Part shown: one piece after another, positions 38,392 through 48,190 of the stretch | Numbering within the stretch: the first letter of the stretch is position 1 | How the letters are laid out: each line of letters starts with the position of its first letter | Notes under the pieces: model-generated | The model's database searches: none | What the model was told of the DNA's origin: nothing | The model's input: only the letters and a program-made list of their open reading frames with translations | DNA from: Planococcus sp. 107-1 | Lineage (GTDB): Bacteria > Bacillota > Bacilli > Bacillales_A > Planococcaceae | NCBI RefSeq assembly: GCF_021513255.1 | Contig: NZ_CP090977.1 | Location: 1,674,001-1,738,000, forward strand | Length of the DNA: 64,000 nt | Direction of reading: 5' to 3' | Program-made: the position numbers and the translations under genes

Positions 38392-38828
38392 TCAGCTCAC
38401 CTCGCTGAATAGTTCCAAAATTTCTTCTTCAGTCGTCGCATTCAAAATTTTATCGATATTTTCTTCTTCTGAACAAACAATCGCGATGTTCGAAAGGATT
38501 TCCAGATGTTCATTTCCTTTTCCGGCAATGCCGATCAAGATTTTAGCAATATTGCCCCCGCCAAAATCGATGCCGTCCGGAACAGTCACGACCGAAATTC
38601 CGGTTTCAAGCACATTTTTTTCGCATCTTCTGTGCCGTGTGGAATTGCGAGTGAATTCCCCATGAATGTAGAAGTCAGCTCTTCCCGCTCCAACATTTTT
38701 TCGATATAAGCTTCATCGACATATCCGCCATCGACCAGAATGCTTCCGGTATAGCGGATAGCTTCTTCTTTTCCGGATAACGAAACATTTAATTTGATAT
38801 TTTCTTTGCTCAATACTTCTTTTGCCAT
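38392..38828 (-). CDS. mtlF: Mannitol PTS IIA, one frameshift
   Basis: Mannitol-specific enzyme IIA, about 145 residues, which passes phosphate from HPr to MtlA. The phospho-histidine is in SLAIPHGTEDAKK. The frame breaks right after it in a run of seven A (eight needed), restoring AKKNVLETGISVVTVPDG. The ATG at 38828 is favoured because the GTG at 38840 overlaps the SD. Middle gene of mtlA-mtlF-mtlD. Confidence 0.92.
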
Positions 38829-38861
38829 TCGTTCAACCACTCCTTTAAAGGTCTATTAGCC

Positions 38862-40341
38862 TCACTTGTCAGTTTTCAAACGTTGGGCTAGTTTATCGTA
38901 TTCCGGGCTGTTCATAAAATTCTCTACTGAAATATGTTCAGCTCCAGGCAGTTTCGCTTTCGCACGATCCGTTAAATCTTTGTGCGTCACCACAATATCT
39001 GCATCAGCCGGCAGCTGATTGATCGCTGTATTGGAAACTGGAATATCAATATTTTCTTTCTTGAACTTGTTGCGGAGTAATGAAGCTCCCATAGCGCTCG
39101 ATCCCATACCCGCATCACAAGCAAATACCACTTTGTGGACATCTTCCGGTGCAAGCATCGTTGAATCGACCGGCTGTGTATTATCCGTTTCCACTCGTTC
39201 CCCTGCTGCCGCACCAACAGCTGCTTGTGCAGGTTTCGGAGTCAAATAACCAGTTGCATCACTTTTCTTGCCTTTCATTTCTTCCATTTTGCCAGCTGCT
39301 GCAGCTAAATCTTCATCTTCTACCTTGCTCGTTTTCAAGATAACGGAAGCAATCGCGAAAGAAACAGCGGCAGCGACAACGACGCCTGAGATAACGCCGA
39401 GGTAATTTCCTTGAGGCGTCAATGCCAACAAGGCGAAGATACTGCCTGGTGACGGTGTCGCCGGAAGGCCCGCATCAAATAGTGTAAACATGAATACACC
39501 GCTCATGCCCCCGCCAATAGCCGCTAACAGCAGCATCGGTTTCATTAAGATGTACGGGAAGTAAATTTCATGGATACCACCGAGAAATTGGATGATTGCT
39601 GCACCGGGAGCCGAAGCTTTTGATACCCCTTTGCCGAAAATACTGAAAGCCAAGAGAATTCCAAGACCTGGCCCCGGGTTTGTTTCAAGCAAGAATAGAA
39701 TTGATTTTCCTGCTTCTGCCGCTTGATCGACGCCAAGCGGGCTCAAGATCCCGTGGTTGATCGCATTGTTTAGGAAGAGAACTTTTGCCGGCTCGATAAT
39801 AATGCTTGCGAGCGGCAACAAGCCCATGTCTACGATCACTTCAACCCCATCAGCCAGGATATTAGTCAAAGAACTAACGACCGGTCCGATGATGTAAACG
39901 GAAAAGCCGGCGAGAATTGCCCCTAAGATACCGGCAGAAAAGTTATTGTAAAGCATTTCGAAACCGGTTCTGATTTTTGCCAAAAACAAGTTATCAATCA
40001 CTTTCATTAAATAACCCCGCAAGCGGCCCCATAATCATGGCCCCTAAGAACATCGGAACATCAGCGCCAACAATTACTCCTAAAGTGGCCGTTGCACCAA
40101 CTACGCCCCCTCTGAAATCATAGACAAGCCGTCCACCGGTAAAACCGATCAATAATGGAAGCAAGTATTTGATCATCGGATCGACAAGGCTGCCAAGCGT
40201 TTCATTCGGAATCCAGCCATCCGGTATGAACAGGGCTGTGATAATCCCCCAAGCAATGAATGCTCCGATATTCGGCATAATCATGCCGCTTAAATAGCTC
40301 CCAAAACGCTGAACTTTTGCACGAACATTTGTCTCCGCCAT
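38862..40341 (-). CDS. mtlA: Mannitol PTS IICB, one frameshift
   Basis: Mannitol permease with IIC membrane domain ([19 protein letters not shown] start) and C-terminal IIB domain ([17 protein letters not shown], phospho-Cys), about 492 residues. At 40015-40018 an extra base (CCCC for CCC before GC) changes [14 protein letters not shown] into a premature end. Removing it restores the standard reading. The IIA function is on the separate mtlF. A cre-like site precedes it; no mtlR activator is in the window. Confidence 0.93.
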
Positions 40342-40716
40342 TTAAATCCCCCTTTTTCATATTTAGTTGAATGAAGGTACCGCTTTCATCTTACATAACC
40401 ACCAAGCCCTTTCTTTTTAGAAATTTTGTCCAATATTAAGTTTGTACCCTATTTAAACCATTACTTAATCCCCAAATTAAAAATAGTCGAATTTAAAGAT
40501 CAAGCATTTGGATAGCTGAACATAAAAATCGCTTAATTTTAATGTAGCATAATCTTTTGTTAAGAAGGTTAAAAAATTCATAATAATCTAATTAATTAGA
40601 TTTAGACCTTTGTTTAAAATTGAATAAAATCAGAAAATATTTTTATTATGTCATCTAAATTTATTGTGCATAAAGATGCACATTCTTCATAACCCGCTTC
40701 TAGCTTACTCTGACAA
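40342..40716. other. AT-rich gene-free region upstream of mtlA
   Basis: About 375 bp without a credible ORF. Apart from the cre-like site at 40375-40388 it holds A/T-rich tracts and no hairpin with a T-run, consistent with a long regulated promoter region. I cannot place the mtl promoter with confidence. Confidence 0.6.
40375..40388 (-). promoter_or_regulatory. cre-like CcpA site of the mtl operon
   Basis: Minus-strand TGAAAGCGGTACCT matches the cre consensus except at the last base. It lies 34-47 bp before the mtlA ATG. Confidence 0.55.
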
Positions 40717-41310
40717 TCAAAAATCTTCGCTGCAAATCGAATTCAGATGATAAACAATGATCCGCTTCAATTTATGCGTTTCCATCAAATGCGGCCTGAT
40801 CATCCCATCGAGCGCCAATCCATCCAGTAAGGAATACATCCTTTCTGTCTCCAGATGAAGATCCGCCTCCTTCTTTAATAAATTGAGCAAGACGAGATAA
40901 GACATCACTTCTTTGATCGCAAGGTAGACACTGTCTCTCTCAGCATCAAACACCTCCCCTTTATGGCGGGCATGGATTTTAAACACCAATCTTACTTCGG
41001 CTTCCAGTTTTATTTTTCCTGCCGCTGGCATTAAATCCAATAGAACTTGGACAATTTTTTCTTTCGGCGGCATGTCCAATTTAAAAACTCTCGTCATCCT
41101 TTCAGCTGTTTTTTGGTAGACCAAATCTCTGGAAAAACCTAATAATTCACTCTGCGAAGCAAAATAATAGCGCAAAGATCCTAAAGACAATCCAGCTTCC
41201 TTCGCAATATTCCGTACAGACGCCCCTTCCATTCCCTGCTCTAAAATAACTTTCCATGCGGCTTCAGCAATCATTTCTTTACGTTTAGTATGTTCAATAA
41301 ATTTTGGCAT
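40717..41310 (-). CDS. TetR-family repressor
   Basis: 197 residues. The N-terminal helix-turn-helix ASVRNIAKEAGLSLGSLRYYFASQSELL is clear; the rest is the ligand-binding helical bundle. No obvious target gene lies divergently. Two copies of an 18-bp palindrome lie in its own upstream region, suggesting autoregulation. The SD is weak. Ligand unknown. Confidence 0.85.
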   Translation of the reverse strand: MPKFIEHTKRKEMIAEAAWKVILEQGMEGASVRNIAKEAGLSLGSLRYYFASQSELLGFSRDLVYQKTAERMTRVFKLDMPPKEKIVQVLLDLMPAAGKIKLEAEVRLVFKIHARHKGEVFDAERDSVYLAIKEVMSYLVLLNLLKKEADLHLETERMYSLLDGLALDGMIRPHLMETHKLKRIIVYHLNSICSEDF

Positions 41311-41348
41311 AAACCCATTTTATCAGAATACTATTAATATTCAATATT

Positions 41349-41408
41349 TTAATACAAGTGTATTAATTAAAAATATGCATAATCTTTTATTTAGTACGAA
41401 TGTATTAA
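41349..41408. promoter_or_regulatory. Two TetR-type operators 42 bp apart
   Basis: TTAATACAAGTGTATTAA at 41349-41366 is a perfect palindrome apart from its 2-bp centre. TTAGTACGAATGTATTAA at 41391-41408 is an imperfect second copy. They begin 38 bp before the tetR ATG. Confidence 0.6.
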
Positions 41409-41496
41409 CAAAAATATGATAACTTTATCGCAATGTGGATAACTCTCTTTAGCTGTGGGTTACTGTAAATGCATACTCAAAACCGTCTCCAATGCA

Positions 41497-41541
41497 TAAA
41501 AAAAATGCCTACCCCGCTTTAGCGAAGATTAGACATTCCTT
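41497..41541 (-). terminator. Terminator of the DUF1648 gene
   Basis: AATGTCTA...CGC/GCG...TAGGCATT stem with TAAA loop, then eight T residues on the minus strand. Confidence 0.65.
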
Positions 41542-41554
41542 TCCATAAACAAAT

Positions 41555-42043
41555 TCACATTTTAAGCATTCGATACATGAAGAAAAACGTACTTCCGAAA
41601 ATGACTACAAGGAATATCGGCAAAAATGCAGCACCCAATCCTTCTACTGCTCCTTTAGCAATTTGAATGGTCTGATAAGTAATGAAACTGAAGAATAACA
41701 CGATTGCATTTTTCAGTACATTCATCATTAAACGTGCGTTTTTATATTGCGCTTCGATATTATCTTCCCGTAGATTGAGGTAATTGAACGTATGCGGGTA
41801 TTTTGAAACGGCTGTCAACAGAAGCCATAAGCCGCCTCCAACTAATGGCAATATCCATAATTCCATCTTGCTTCCCCAGCGGTCCGCTTCACCGCTCCCA
41901 TTAAAATGTCCAGGTACTTCATCCGGCAGACTCCCGAATACGGAAACCAAGTAAATAATTGAAAGTAGAAAGACGGTAATGCCTATTGCATCAAATATTT
42001 GTTCAAACCGCGTTTTAGGAAGATCGATTTTAGGTTGTTTCAT
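41555..42043 (-). CDS. DUF1648 membrane protein
   Basis: 162 residues with four predicted spans. The extracytosolic loop LPDEVPGHFNGSGEADRWGSK is the DUF1648 signature, also found in SdpI-type immunity proteins. SdpI-like function is possible but this protein is shorter and has no toxin gene nearby. Intact. Confidence 0.8.
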   Translation of the reverse strand: MKQPKIDLPKTRFEQIFDAIGITVFLLSIIYLVSVFGSLPDEVPGHFNGSGEADRWGSKMELWILPLVGGGLWLLLTAVSKYPHTFNYLNLREDNIEAQYKNARLMMNVLKNAIVLFFSFITYQTIQIAKGAVEGLGAAFLPIFLVVIFGSTFFFMYRMLKM

Positions 42044-42108
42044 TTGATAGATCCCCTCCCCTCTTCTTCCTTTTTACGAATTTTTTTTGAAATGGTTTCA
42101 AAAAATAC

Positions 42109-42141
42109 AAAAAGCCGATTTGCGTTATTCACAAATCGGCC
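42109..42141 (-). terminator. Terminator of the SDR gene
   Basis: GCCGATTTG/CAAATCGGC stem, then TTTTTG on the minus strand. Confidence 0.75.
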
Positions 42142-42161
42142 TATATATTCATATTCTATTT

Positions 42162-42896
42162 TTACGGCTGCTGTCTTGGACGAATCAAAATTTCATTGAC
42201 ATCAACATTCACCGGCTGCTGAACGGCATAGCCAATCGCGCGTGCAATGTCTTCCGGCTGAAGGAATTCCATCTCCGGCCCATCTTTGAAGCTATCCAAT
42301 ACATCGTCATCGGTAATCGTATTGACCAGTTCCGTTGCCACTGCACCTGGTGATACAATCGTCACCCGAATATCCATGGAAGGATCAATTTCCTGGCGCA
42401 ACCCTTCGGAAATTGCCCGTACCGCAAATTTCGTTCCGCTATACACTGCACTTCCTGGCGTGACCGAATGCCCGGCTACAGAGGAAATATTGATGATATG
42501 CCCTTCTTTTTGGCTTTCCATATGCGGAAGGACAGCCGCAATTCCATAGAGGACGCCTTTGATGTTCACATCCACCATCCGGTCCCATTCGTCCAATTTT
42601 AATTTATTCATGAACGAAAGCGGCATTAAGCCCGCATTATTTAATAGCACATCAATGCGTCCGAAGCGTTCGATAGCCGCCTCAGCCAAAGCTTTCATCT
42701 GTTCAGCTGAAGTTACATCCGTCACTACGTATTCTGCAGTGCCTCCCGTCTCTTCAATTGCCTGTTTCAATTCCATAAGCCGGTCTTCGCGTCTTGCGGC
42801 CAGCATGACCGAGTAACCTTGCCCTGCTAACTCTTTTGCGGCAGCCTGTCCAATTCCGCTGCTCGCTCCTGTAATGATCGCTGTTTTCGTCGCCAT
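42162..42896 (-). CDS. SDR-family oxidoreductase
   Basis: 244 residues, classical short-chain dehydrogenase. TGASSGIG at residues 10-17 binds NAD(P), then NNAG and the active site YSGTKFA. Overall it resembles YdfG-type 3-hydroxy acid or serine dehydrogenases, but the substrate is unknown. Intact. GGAGATG precedes the ATG. Confidence 0.88.
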   Translation of the reverse strand: MATKTAIITGASSGIGQAAAKELAGQGYSVMLAARREDRLMELKQAIEETGGTAEYVVTDVTSAEQMKALAEAAIERFGRIDVLLNNAGLMPLSFMNKLKLDEWDRMVDVNIKGVLYGIAAVLPHMESQKEGHIINISSVAGHSVTPGSAVYSGTKFAVRAISEGLRQEIDPSMDIRVTIVSPGAVATELVNTITDDDVLDSFKDGPEMEFLQPEDIARAIGYAVQQPVNVDVNEILIRPRQQP

Positions 42897-42997
42897 ATGT
42901 AATCATCTCCATTTCAAAATTACTATCACGTTTATTATGTACCCATTCTCTGGACTTTGACACTTAAAGAATTAACCTTCATGTACAGCTTAATTCT

Positions 42998-43681
42998 TTA
43001 ATTTATTAAATTGCTTAATGAGCAAGCTTTTTCGATATGCATTTCTTCTCCAACTGCCTTTAAGGTGATATCAAAGTTTCGGCTAGAAGGATGCATAAAA
43101 ATTTCGTATTGAATTCGCCGCTCTACATGCGACTGACGCAAATATTCAAGTTCTGCTCCTCTTTCTAAGACATCTCGGCCAGCTCTTCTTTCAAACTCTG
43201 TTTGGCCATCCGTGTAAAGATAAATTTTTAAATCAAATAAGGACGGATTTAAAAAAGCGACACTCATCCCTTCAACAATCGACAGTTTTTTATCCGCCGA
43301 AAGGAGTTCACTCTCCATATAATGAGGATCAATCGTTCTTACACTCAACCCATCCCGAATCATTCGGACGTCTCGCTCCAAAGATGGAAGGTGATGGGCG
43401 CCTGGGTGGCAGGCAGTCATTTTAAACCGATGAAGTTGATCTTCATATGCATATTCGAGCATCGTATTTTTACGAACACTCGAACTGATGATATAGGGAT
43501 CCGTGTTCAGGTAATTCGCTTTGTTTCGGCCGATCCTATCCATCAATTTATTGGCAAATACGGTTTTCCCGGCAGCTCCGTGTCCTGAGATGCCAATCAG
43601 TAGTCTTTTCTCTGAATGGCCAATCCTTTCGGCTAACTCTTGAATAAATCCGTCCATTGCTCGCCTGCTTTCTATTGTCAA
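42998..43681 (-). CDS. Uridine-kinase-like P-loop protein
   Basis: About 219-227 residues. The Walker A motif GISGHGAAGKTVFANKL, a TDPYI segment and IVEGMSVAF resemble the uridine kinase/phosphoribulokinase fold. Substrate not established. Two starts are possible. TTG 43681 overlaps the stop of the upstream VOC gene (translational coupling). ATG 43657 has only a weak SD. Downstream member of a probable two-gene unit with the VOC gene. Confidence 0.7.
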   Translation of the reverse strand: MTIESRRAMDGFIQELAERIGHSEKRLLIGISGHGAAGKTVFANKLMDRIGRNKANYLNTDPYIISSSVRKNTMLEYAYEDQLHRFKMTACHPGAHHLPSLERDVRMIRDGLSVRTIDPHYMESELLSADKKLSIVEGMSVAFLNPSLFDLKIYLYTDGQTEFERRAGRDVLERGAELEYLRQSHVERRIQYEIFMHPSSRNFDITLKAVGEEMHIEKACSLSNLIN

Positions 43682-44127
43682 TTTCCGAGTTCCTCTGCCA
43701 ACCCCACTAAAATCCCTTCAGGACCCCGAATGTAGCAAAGACGGTACGATTCTTCGTATTGAACCACTTCACCTACAAGCTGTGCTCCTTTTTCGGTCAA
43801 CCGTAAAACCAGTTCGTCCAGCTCTTTAACCGTAAACATGACGCGCAAATAGCCGAGTGAATTCACAGGTTCCGTCCGGTGATCAGCAATCACTCCAGGA
43901 CTGATAAATCGCGAAAGCTCGAGCCGGCTATAGCCATCAGGTGTTGCCATCATCGCAATTTCGACAACTTGCGAACCCAGTCCAGTGACACGGCCTGCCC
44001 ACTCTCCTTCAACATTCATTCGCCCTTCTAGTTTCAAACCGATTTCCTCAAAAAACGATATGGCATCATCTAAAGATTCGACAACAATGCCGACATTGTC
44101 CATCCGAAGCAATCTATTCGTTTCCAT
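43678..44127 (-). CDS. VOC-family (glyoxalase-like) protein
   Basis: 149 residues, vicinal oxygen chelate fold. It has VGIVVESLDDAISFFEEIGLKLEGR at the start, a second beta-alpha half (GYLRVMFTVKELDELVLRL) and the conserved terminal RGPEGILVGLAEELG. A metalloenzyme or antibiotic-binding role is possible; unknown. AAAGGAG precedes the ATG. Confidence 0.82.
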   Translation of the reverse strand: METNRLLRMDNVGIVVESLDDAISFFEEIGLKLEGRMNVEGEWAGRVTGLGSQVVEIAMMATPDGYSRLELSRFISPGVIADHRTEPVNSLGYLRVMFTVKELDELVLRLTEKGAQLVGEVVQYEESYRLCYIRGPEGILVGLAEELGN

Positions 44128-44169
44128 GGATGCAACTCCTTTAATGGATCGATTTAGTAGGTGGATATA

Positions 44170-44385
44170 TTAGATACCCGTAGTCATTTTTTCGATTTGC
44201 CATTCCTTTTTAAACTGCCTGTATTTCCAAACTTCAAGTACAAAGAAGCCGATCAAGGCACCGCCTGGGGCTGAGTAAGTTACAGGACCTCCGATTAAAA
44301 TAACACTTGATGCATATCCAACCAACATCGTCAGCAGGAAAAGAATGATGTTCGTTCTTTCTTGATTGATAAATGCTGCTTTCAA
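44170..44385 (-). CDS. Small membrane protein
   Basis: 71 residues from TTG 44385 (AGGTGG 8 nt upstream) or 75 from GTG 44397. Two hydrophobic stretches around residues 12-30 and 37-55, basic ends. No family recognised. Confidence 0.55.
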   Translation of the reverse strand: MKAAFINQERTNIILFLLTMLVGYASSVILIGGPVTYSAPGGALIGFFVLEVWKYRQFKKEWQIEKMTTGI

Positions 44386-44454
44386 CTTCTTTTCCACCTC
44401 GTATGTCTTATATAGTAGATATCGTATATTTTGATACCGCCTCAGTGAAAAGGC

Positions 44455-44907
44455 TTAATAATTTTCAGCAATTTTCTTTAATTCATTTGCGCGGTCGATT
44501 ATAAAGCGTTTCATGTACCTTTGCAAAAATATTTTATCTGCTAAGATCCCCAGAAAACCAAGAGGAGAACGGTAGACAAAATGGTCTTTCATAATGGTCC
44601 CATTCTCTTTTTTGGTAAATTCATGTGTATGGGTAAATGAGTGAAATGCACCGTTGACCATAACATCCGTAAATCGGCAAGGCCTGTCCATTTCAATTAT
44701 TTTAGCCGTAAGTTTTTGCTTGATTCCTAGATGGACTGCTTCCCAAGTGACCTGGTCGCCTTCTTCCATTAGTCCTGACGTAACTCCAGCAACTGCTCGC
44801 TCTTTTGTTTTAGCGGTCGTTTTCGTGTGGATCTCCACATCCCGAGTAAGATCAAAACAAACCTCGATTGGGGCATTAATATAAACTTCATAACTAATAA
44901 CGGGCAT
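44455..44907 (-). CDS. SRPBCC family protein
   Basis: 150 residues. SYEVYINAPIEVCFDLTRDVEIH, a central beta-sheet with PCRFTDVMVNGAFHSFTHTHEF, and a long terminal helix mark the START-like fold (YgaP-like/cyclase-like). Ligand unknown. Intact. Confidence 0.78.
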   Translation of the reverse strand: MPVISYEVYINAPIEVCFDLTRDVEIHTKTTAKTKERAVAGVTSGLMEEGDQVTWEAVHLGIKQKLTAKIIEMDRPCRFTDVMVNGAFHSFTHTHEFTKKENGTIMKDHFVYRSPLGFLGILADKIFLQRYMKRFIIDRANELKKIAENY

Positions 44908-44993
44908 AAAAGTTCCTTTCTTCTACGGATTTCGACTTTATAGAATTCCAATTGCATCTAAAGAAATTTCCAAGTCAACGGCAATACCCTACC

Positions 44994-45857
44994 TCACTCC
45001 CGGTGCTCAGTGACAATGATTCCTTCCATATTATCTCCTGAAATTTCATAGGAGCTATCCTTTTGTATCCGAATGTTTTCTGTTCCTAAAACCGGATAGT
45101 AGCTGATGAGATAGTTTTTATCGTTTGCTTTCACAGAAATGCGTTTCTCGTTTTTTAAATAAGCAAGGTATTCTTCTAAAACGAAATTCTTTTCTTTCAT
45201 AATAACACTATGGGGCAATCCAACGTAACGGATGTGCCAAGGCTCATATTCGATTCCGGTTATATGCGTTTTGTCTTTAGGGTACCGCAAGATGAATCCG
45301 TATTTCCAGGAGTTTTCTTCAATCCATTTTCCTTCAGGCGCTTTCTCCATCTTCATTTCGGTGCTTCCAATATCGAGCGAGAGCCCAAGATGGTGTTCGC
45401 TATGGCCTGCAGGCAACGCAAAAGAAGAGCCCATCTCCTGATACAGGGACTCTTGTTGTTCAAAACTCCGGTAACCGCTCGTGATGATGAAATTTGAAAC
45501 TCCATCTGCTTGAGCGTCTGCCATCATCTTGGAAAATTTCTCTGTAATATCTTTAGACAAGAAGAGCTGATTTTCATAGAGTGAAAAGCCTTCGATAAGT
45601 TCTGGGTGCGACGGAAGGTCAACCAAATCTTTTTTGATTCCATGCTTTTCAGCTGCATTCTCACGGTTTACCAAAAGTAAATCGCCTTCATACAGTTGAT
45701 GTTCCCCTACTTGTACTTCTTCTAGTTCTTTGGAATTCTTAACCTGCTCATAAGAGCTGAGTTGACTTTTCAACTCGATGTCCAGACTGGGTGAGTAAAC
45801 TTGTCCGCCGATGAAAAAAATAATGATGATGAATAATAAAAATCCCCATTTTTTCAT
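44994..45857 (-). CDS. VanY-type D,D-carboxypeptidase (M15)
   Basis: 287 residues, anchored by an N-terminal hydrophobic segment (about residues 4-21) and otherwise extracytosolic. The M15B zinc motifs are intact: SGYRSFEQQESLY, GHSEHHLGLSLDIG (H..D ligands) and EPWHIRYVG (catalytic and ligand His). It trims D-Ala from peptidoglycan precursors; there is no vancomycin-resistance gene nearby, so housekeeping trimming is likelier. Confidence 0.88.
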   Translation of the reverse strand: MKKWGFLLFIIIIFFIGGQVYSPSLDIELKSQLSSYEQVKNSKELEEVQVGEHQLYEGDLLLVNRENAAEKHGIKKDLVDLPSHPELIEGFSLYENQLFLSKDITEKFSKMMADAQADGVSNFIITSGYRSFEQQESLYQEMGSSFALPAGHSEHHLGLSLDIGSTEMKMEKAPEGKWIEENSWKYGFILRYPKDKTHITGIEYEPWHIRYVGLPHSVIMKEKNFVLEEYLAYLKNEKRISVKANDKNYLISYYPVLGTENIRIQKDSSYEISGDNMEGIIVTEHRE

Positions 45858-45986
45858 ATCTCAGTCTCCTTCTATTCTTCTTATGAAAAGGATACCGAAA
45901 AGATATGAAGGAAATGCGAGGGTAAATCTTAACTTTCTCTTAAGTTCACGCTACATGAACTGAAGAAAAATTCGGCTGCTCTTAAC

Positions 45987-46553
45987 TTATTTGCTTCTAT
46001 TAAAAGTATGGAACGAACAAGATTTAATGTGATCATCCACCATGCCAATCGCCTGCAAAAATGAATAGGTTGTTACTGGGCCTACAAACTTGAACCCTCG
46101 TTTTTTCAGTTCTTTGCTGAGGCGGATGGATAAAGGAGATTCAGCAGGCATCTGTGTGTCGTTCTCCCATTCATTGACTACTGGCTCAAAATCAACGAAT
46201 TTCCACAAGAAGTCAGCCAAACTTCCAAATTCATTTTGGATTTCTAAAGCTGCTTTCGCATTGGTGCGAACCGATTGAAGCTTTGTTAAGTGCTTGATAA
46301 CATTATGATTTTCTTTTATATTTTCCAAATCCGCATCGCTTAATCCAGCACAATAGCCGATATCGAAATGATGAAAAGCATCCTGGTAAGCTTCTCTTTT
46401 TCTTAAAACGATACTCCACGATAAGCCCGCCTGCGCTCCTTCTAACGTCAGCATTTCAAAAATATAGCGGTCATCTCGGCTCGGACGGCACCATTCTCTA
46501 TCGTGGTAAGCTTGCATAAGTTCACTTGACTGTGGCCACAGGCATTGTTTCAT
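45987..46553 (-). CDS. tag: DNA-3-methyladenine glycosylase I
   Basis: 188 residues. Base-excision repair enzyme that removes 3-methyladenine. The zinc-binding residues are conserved: Cys4 in MKQC, His17 in AYHDREW, and HIKSC near the end. The ATG at 46553 has GGAAGG at normal spacing; the longer reading to 46604 enters the upstream gene. Confidence 0.9.
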   Translation of the reverse strand: MKQCLWPQSSELMQAYHDREWCRPSRDDRYIFEMLTLEGAQAGLSWSIVLRKREAYQDAFHHFDIGYCAGLSDADLENIKENHNVIKHLTKLQSVRTNAKAALEIQNEFGSLADFLWKFVDFEPVVNEWENDTQMPAESPLSIRLSKELKKRGFKFVGPVTTYSFLQAIGMVDDHIKSCSFHTFNRSK

Positions 46554-46600
46554 AAAGCACCTTCCCCTTCCGGTAATGTATAAAGAGCTTACAAGTACGC

Positions 46601-48190
46601 TCAATCCCTTGAAAGCGTAATTCGATTTCGTCCTTCAGCTTTTGACCGGTAGAGCGCTTTATCAGCCAAACTAAAAAGCTTTTCCAAGGAGCTGGTTTGT
46701 GCAGGGAACTCTGCTATTCCGATAGAAACCGTAACTGCTTGGTGCGGAATCAAACGGGTTCCTTCTATTTTTAGCCGGATTTTTTCGGCTGTTTGATAAG
46801 CGGATGGACCGGTTTGTTCCGGAAGCAACAAGACGAATTCCTCGCCGCCATATCGGAAACAATGATCTTTATCCCCTAGCATAGCTTGTACGGTTTCAGC
46901 TAGTTTCTTTAAAGTTTCATCCCCGGTCTGATGTCCGAATGCATCATTGATGGATTTAAAATGATCAATATCCAGGACGAGCATCGAAAATTGCTGTTTG
47001 TCGCTTGCCCACTCGGCTAATACTTCTTCAAGTTTACGACGATTCGGAAGGCCTGTTAATGAGTCCGTGACAGCGGACTCTGTAAGTTGTTGATTATTGC
47101 GCTCGATAATCTCAAAGGCCATGACAGCGCTCTTGGTTAATAGGTCGGCTTCCCGGTTCCAATGGGGCTTCATCAAGCTTTCTTTTAAAGGCTGGGCGAC
47201 TTTTTTGCCCTCCGCTAATCCGTTGACCAAGTTCCCTAATTGGATGAAAGGAGCTGCTAATTTACGCGCAATAAAAATAGAAAATAAAAGCAGGATTAAA
47301 AATGGAATTAATACAAACTTCAGCGTTTGCCGCAATTGTTCAAACAGCAAGTCCTGAACAAATGAATAAGGAGTTTGCTGCACAATCCCCCATTTTGCTT
47401 CGGATACATAGCTGTATGCTGCAAGCATTTTTAATCCACTTGTGTTCGTAATTAACTCCATGCCATTATTTCCTAGCGTCAGTTGGCGAACTACCGGATT
47501 TTCATAAACACCTTTCCCAATCTGATTGGTGTCCGGATGAAACAGCAGCGTCCCTTTCGGACCAACTACAAAGTAATACGAACCATTTTCTTCAACTGCA
47601 TCATTCCCAAGAAGCTGATTTAGAACGTTCTGTTCTTGCAGAAAAATGGTGCCGCCAATCACGCCTTTATAAGTTCCGTCTTTCGCATAGATAGGGTGGC
47701 TCATTAGAACGATTAAACGATCGGATAATCCTGTATAAGGAAGACTCAAACCAGGTTTCTGGGCATCCAATGCTTCTTTTGCAGCGCCGTCTTCTATTTT
47801 TTTCCCTTTTAATCCAATACTGCCCGGGCTGATCGCGCGGATGGTGCCCGTTTCATCAATCCAAGAGAGCGAATTGAAATAGCCGCTGCTTACATGCAGT
47901 AGGTCTAATTGCGTTTGAAGTTCCGGTTCACTGATCCCCTCAGGATCCTCTAAAAATTCCGCAGTGGTTTCTAAGTTTTTATTCATTGAAAGAAATAAAG
48001 AGTCAGCTGAATGACTCATCTTTTCTGCCTTTGAATAGTTGAGGGCTAAATAAGTTTCCGTCAAAGACTGCTTGTTCGATTGATAATACGAGACTGTCAA
48101 AATTAACAATGTCAAAATGACGGAAGCGGAGACAAGAGAAGTCAACACTACGGCAAGGTTCACTTTCCGTCTCTTTCCTAACTTCTTCAC
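46601..48190 (-). CDS. Membrane diguanylate cyclase
   Basis: 529 residues. An N-terminal span (residues 13-35), an extracytosolic dCache-like sensor (about 40-290), a second span (about 300-318) and a C-terminal GGDEF domain. The active site is RYGGEEF. The inhibitory I-site RxxD before it reads GDKD, so product feedback at this site seems lost. It makes c-di-GMP in response to an unknown signal. GTG start at 48190 after AAAGGAGG. Confidence 0.88.
   Translation of the reverse strand: MKKLGKRRKVNLAVVLTSLVSASVILTLLILTVSYYQSNKQSLTETYLALNYSKAEKMSHSADSLFLSMNKNLETTAEFLEDPEGISEPELQTQLDLLHVSSGYFNSLSWIDETGTIRAISPGSIGLKGKKIEDGAAKEALDAQKPGLSLPYTGLSDRLIVLMSHPIYAKDGTYKGVIGGTIFLQEQNVLNQLLGNDAVEENGSYYFVVGPKGTLLFHPDTNQIGKGVYENPVVRQLTLGNNGMELITNTSGLKMLAAYSYVSEAKWGIVQQTPYSFVQDLLFEQLRQTLKFVLIPFLILLLFSIFIARKLAAPFIQLGNLVNGLAEGKKVAQPLKESLMKPHWNREADLLTKSAVMAFEIIERNNQQLTESAVTDSLTGLPNRRKLEEVLAEWASDKQQFSMLVLDIDHFKSINDAFGHQTGDETLKKLAETVQAMLGDKDHCFRYGGEEFVLLLPEQTGPSAYQTAEKIRLKIEGTRLIPHQAVTVSIGIAEFPAQTSSLEKLFSLADKALYRSKAEGRNRITLSRD

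Noticed and set aside
41555-42043. SdpI immunity protein of a sporulation-killing system
   Set aside because: Only the DUF1648 part is present and no sdpABC or sdpR gene is nearby.
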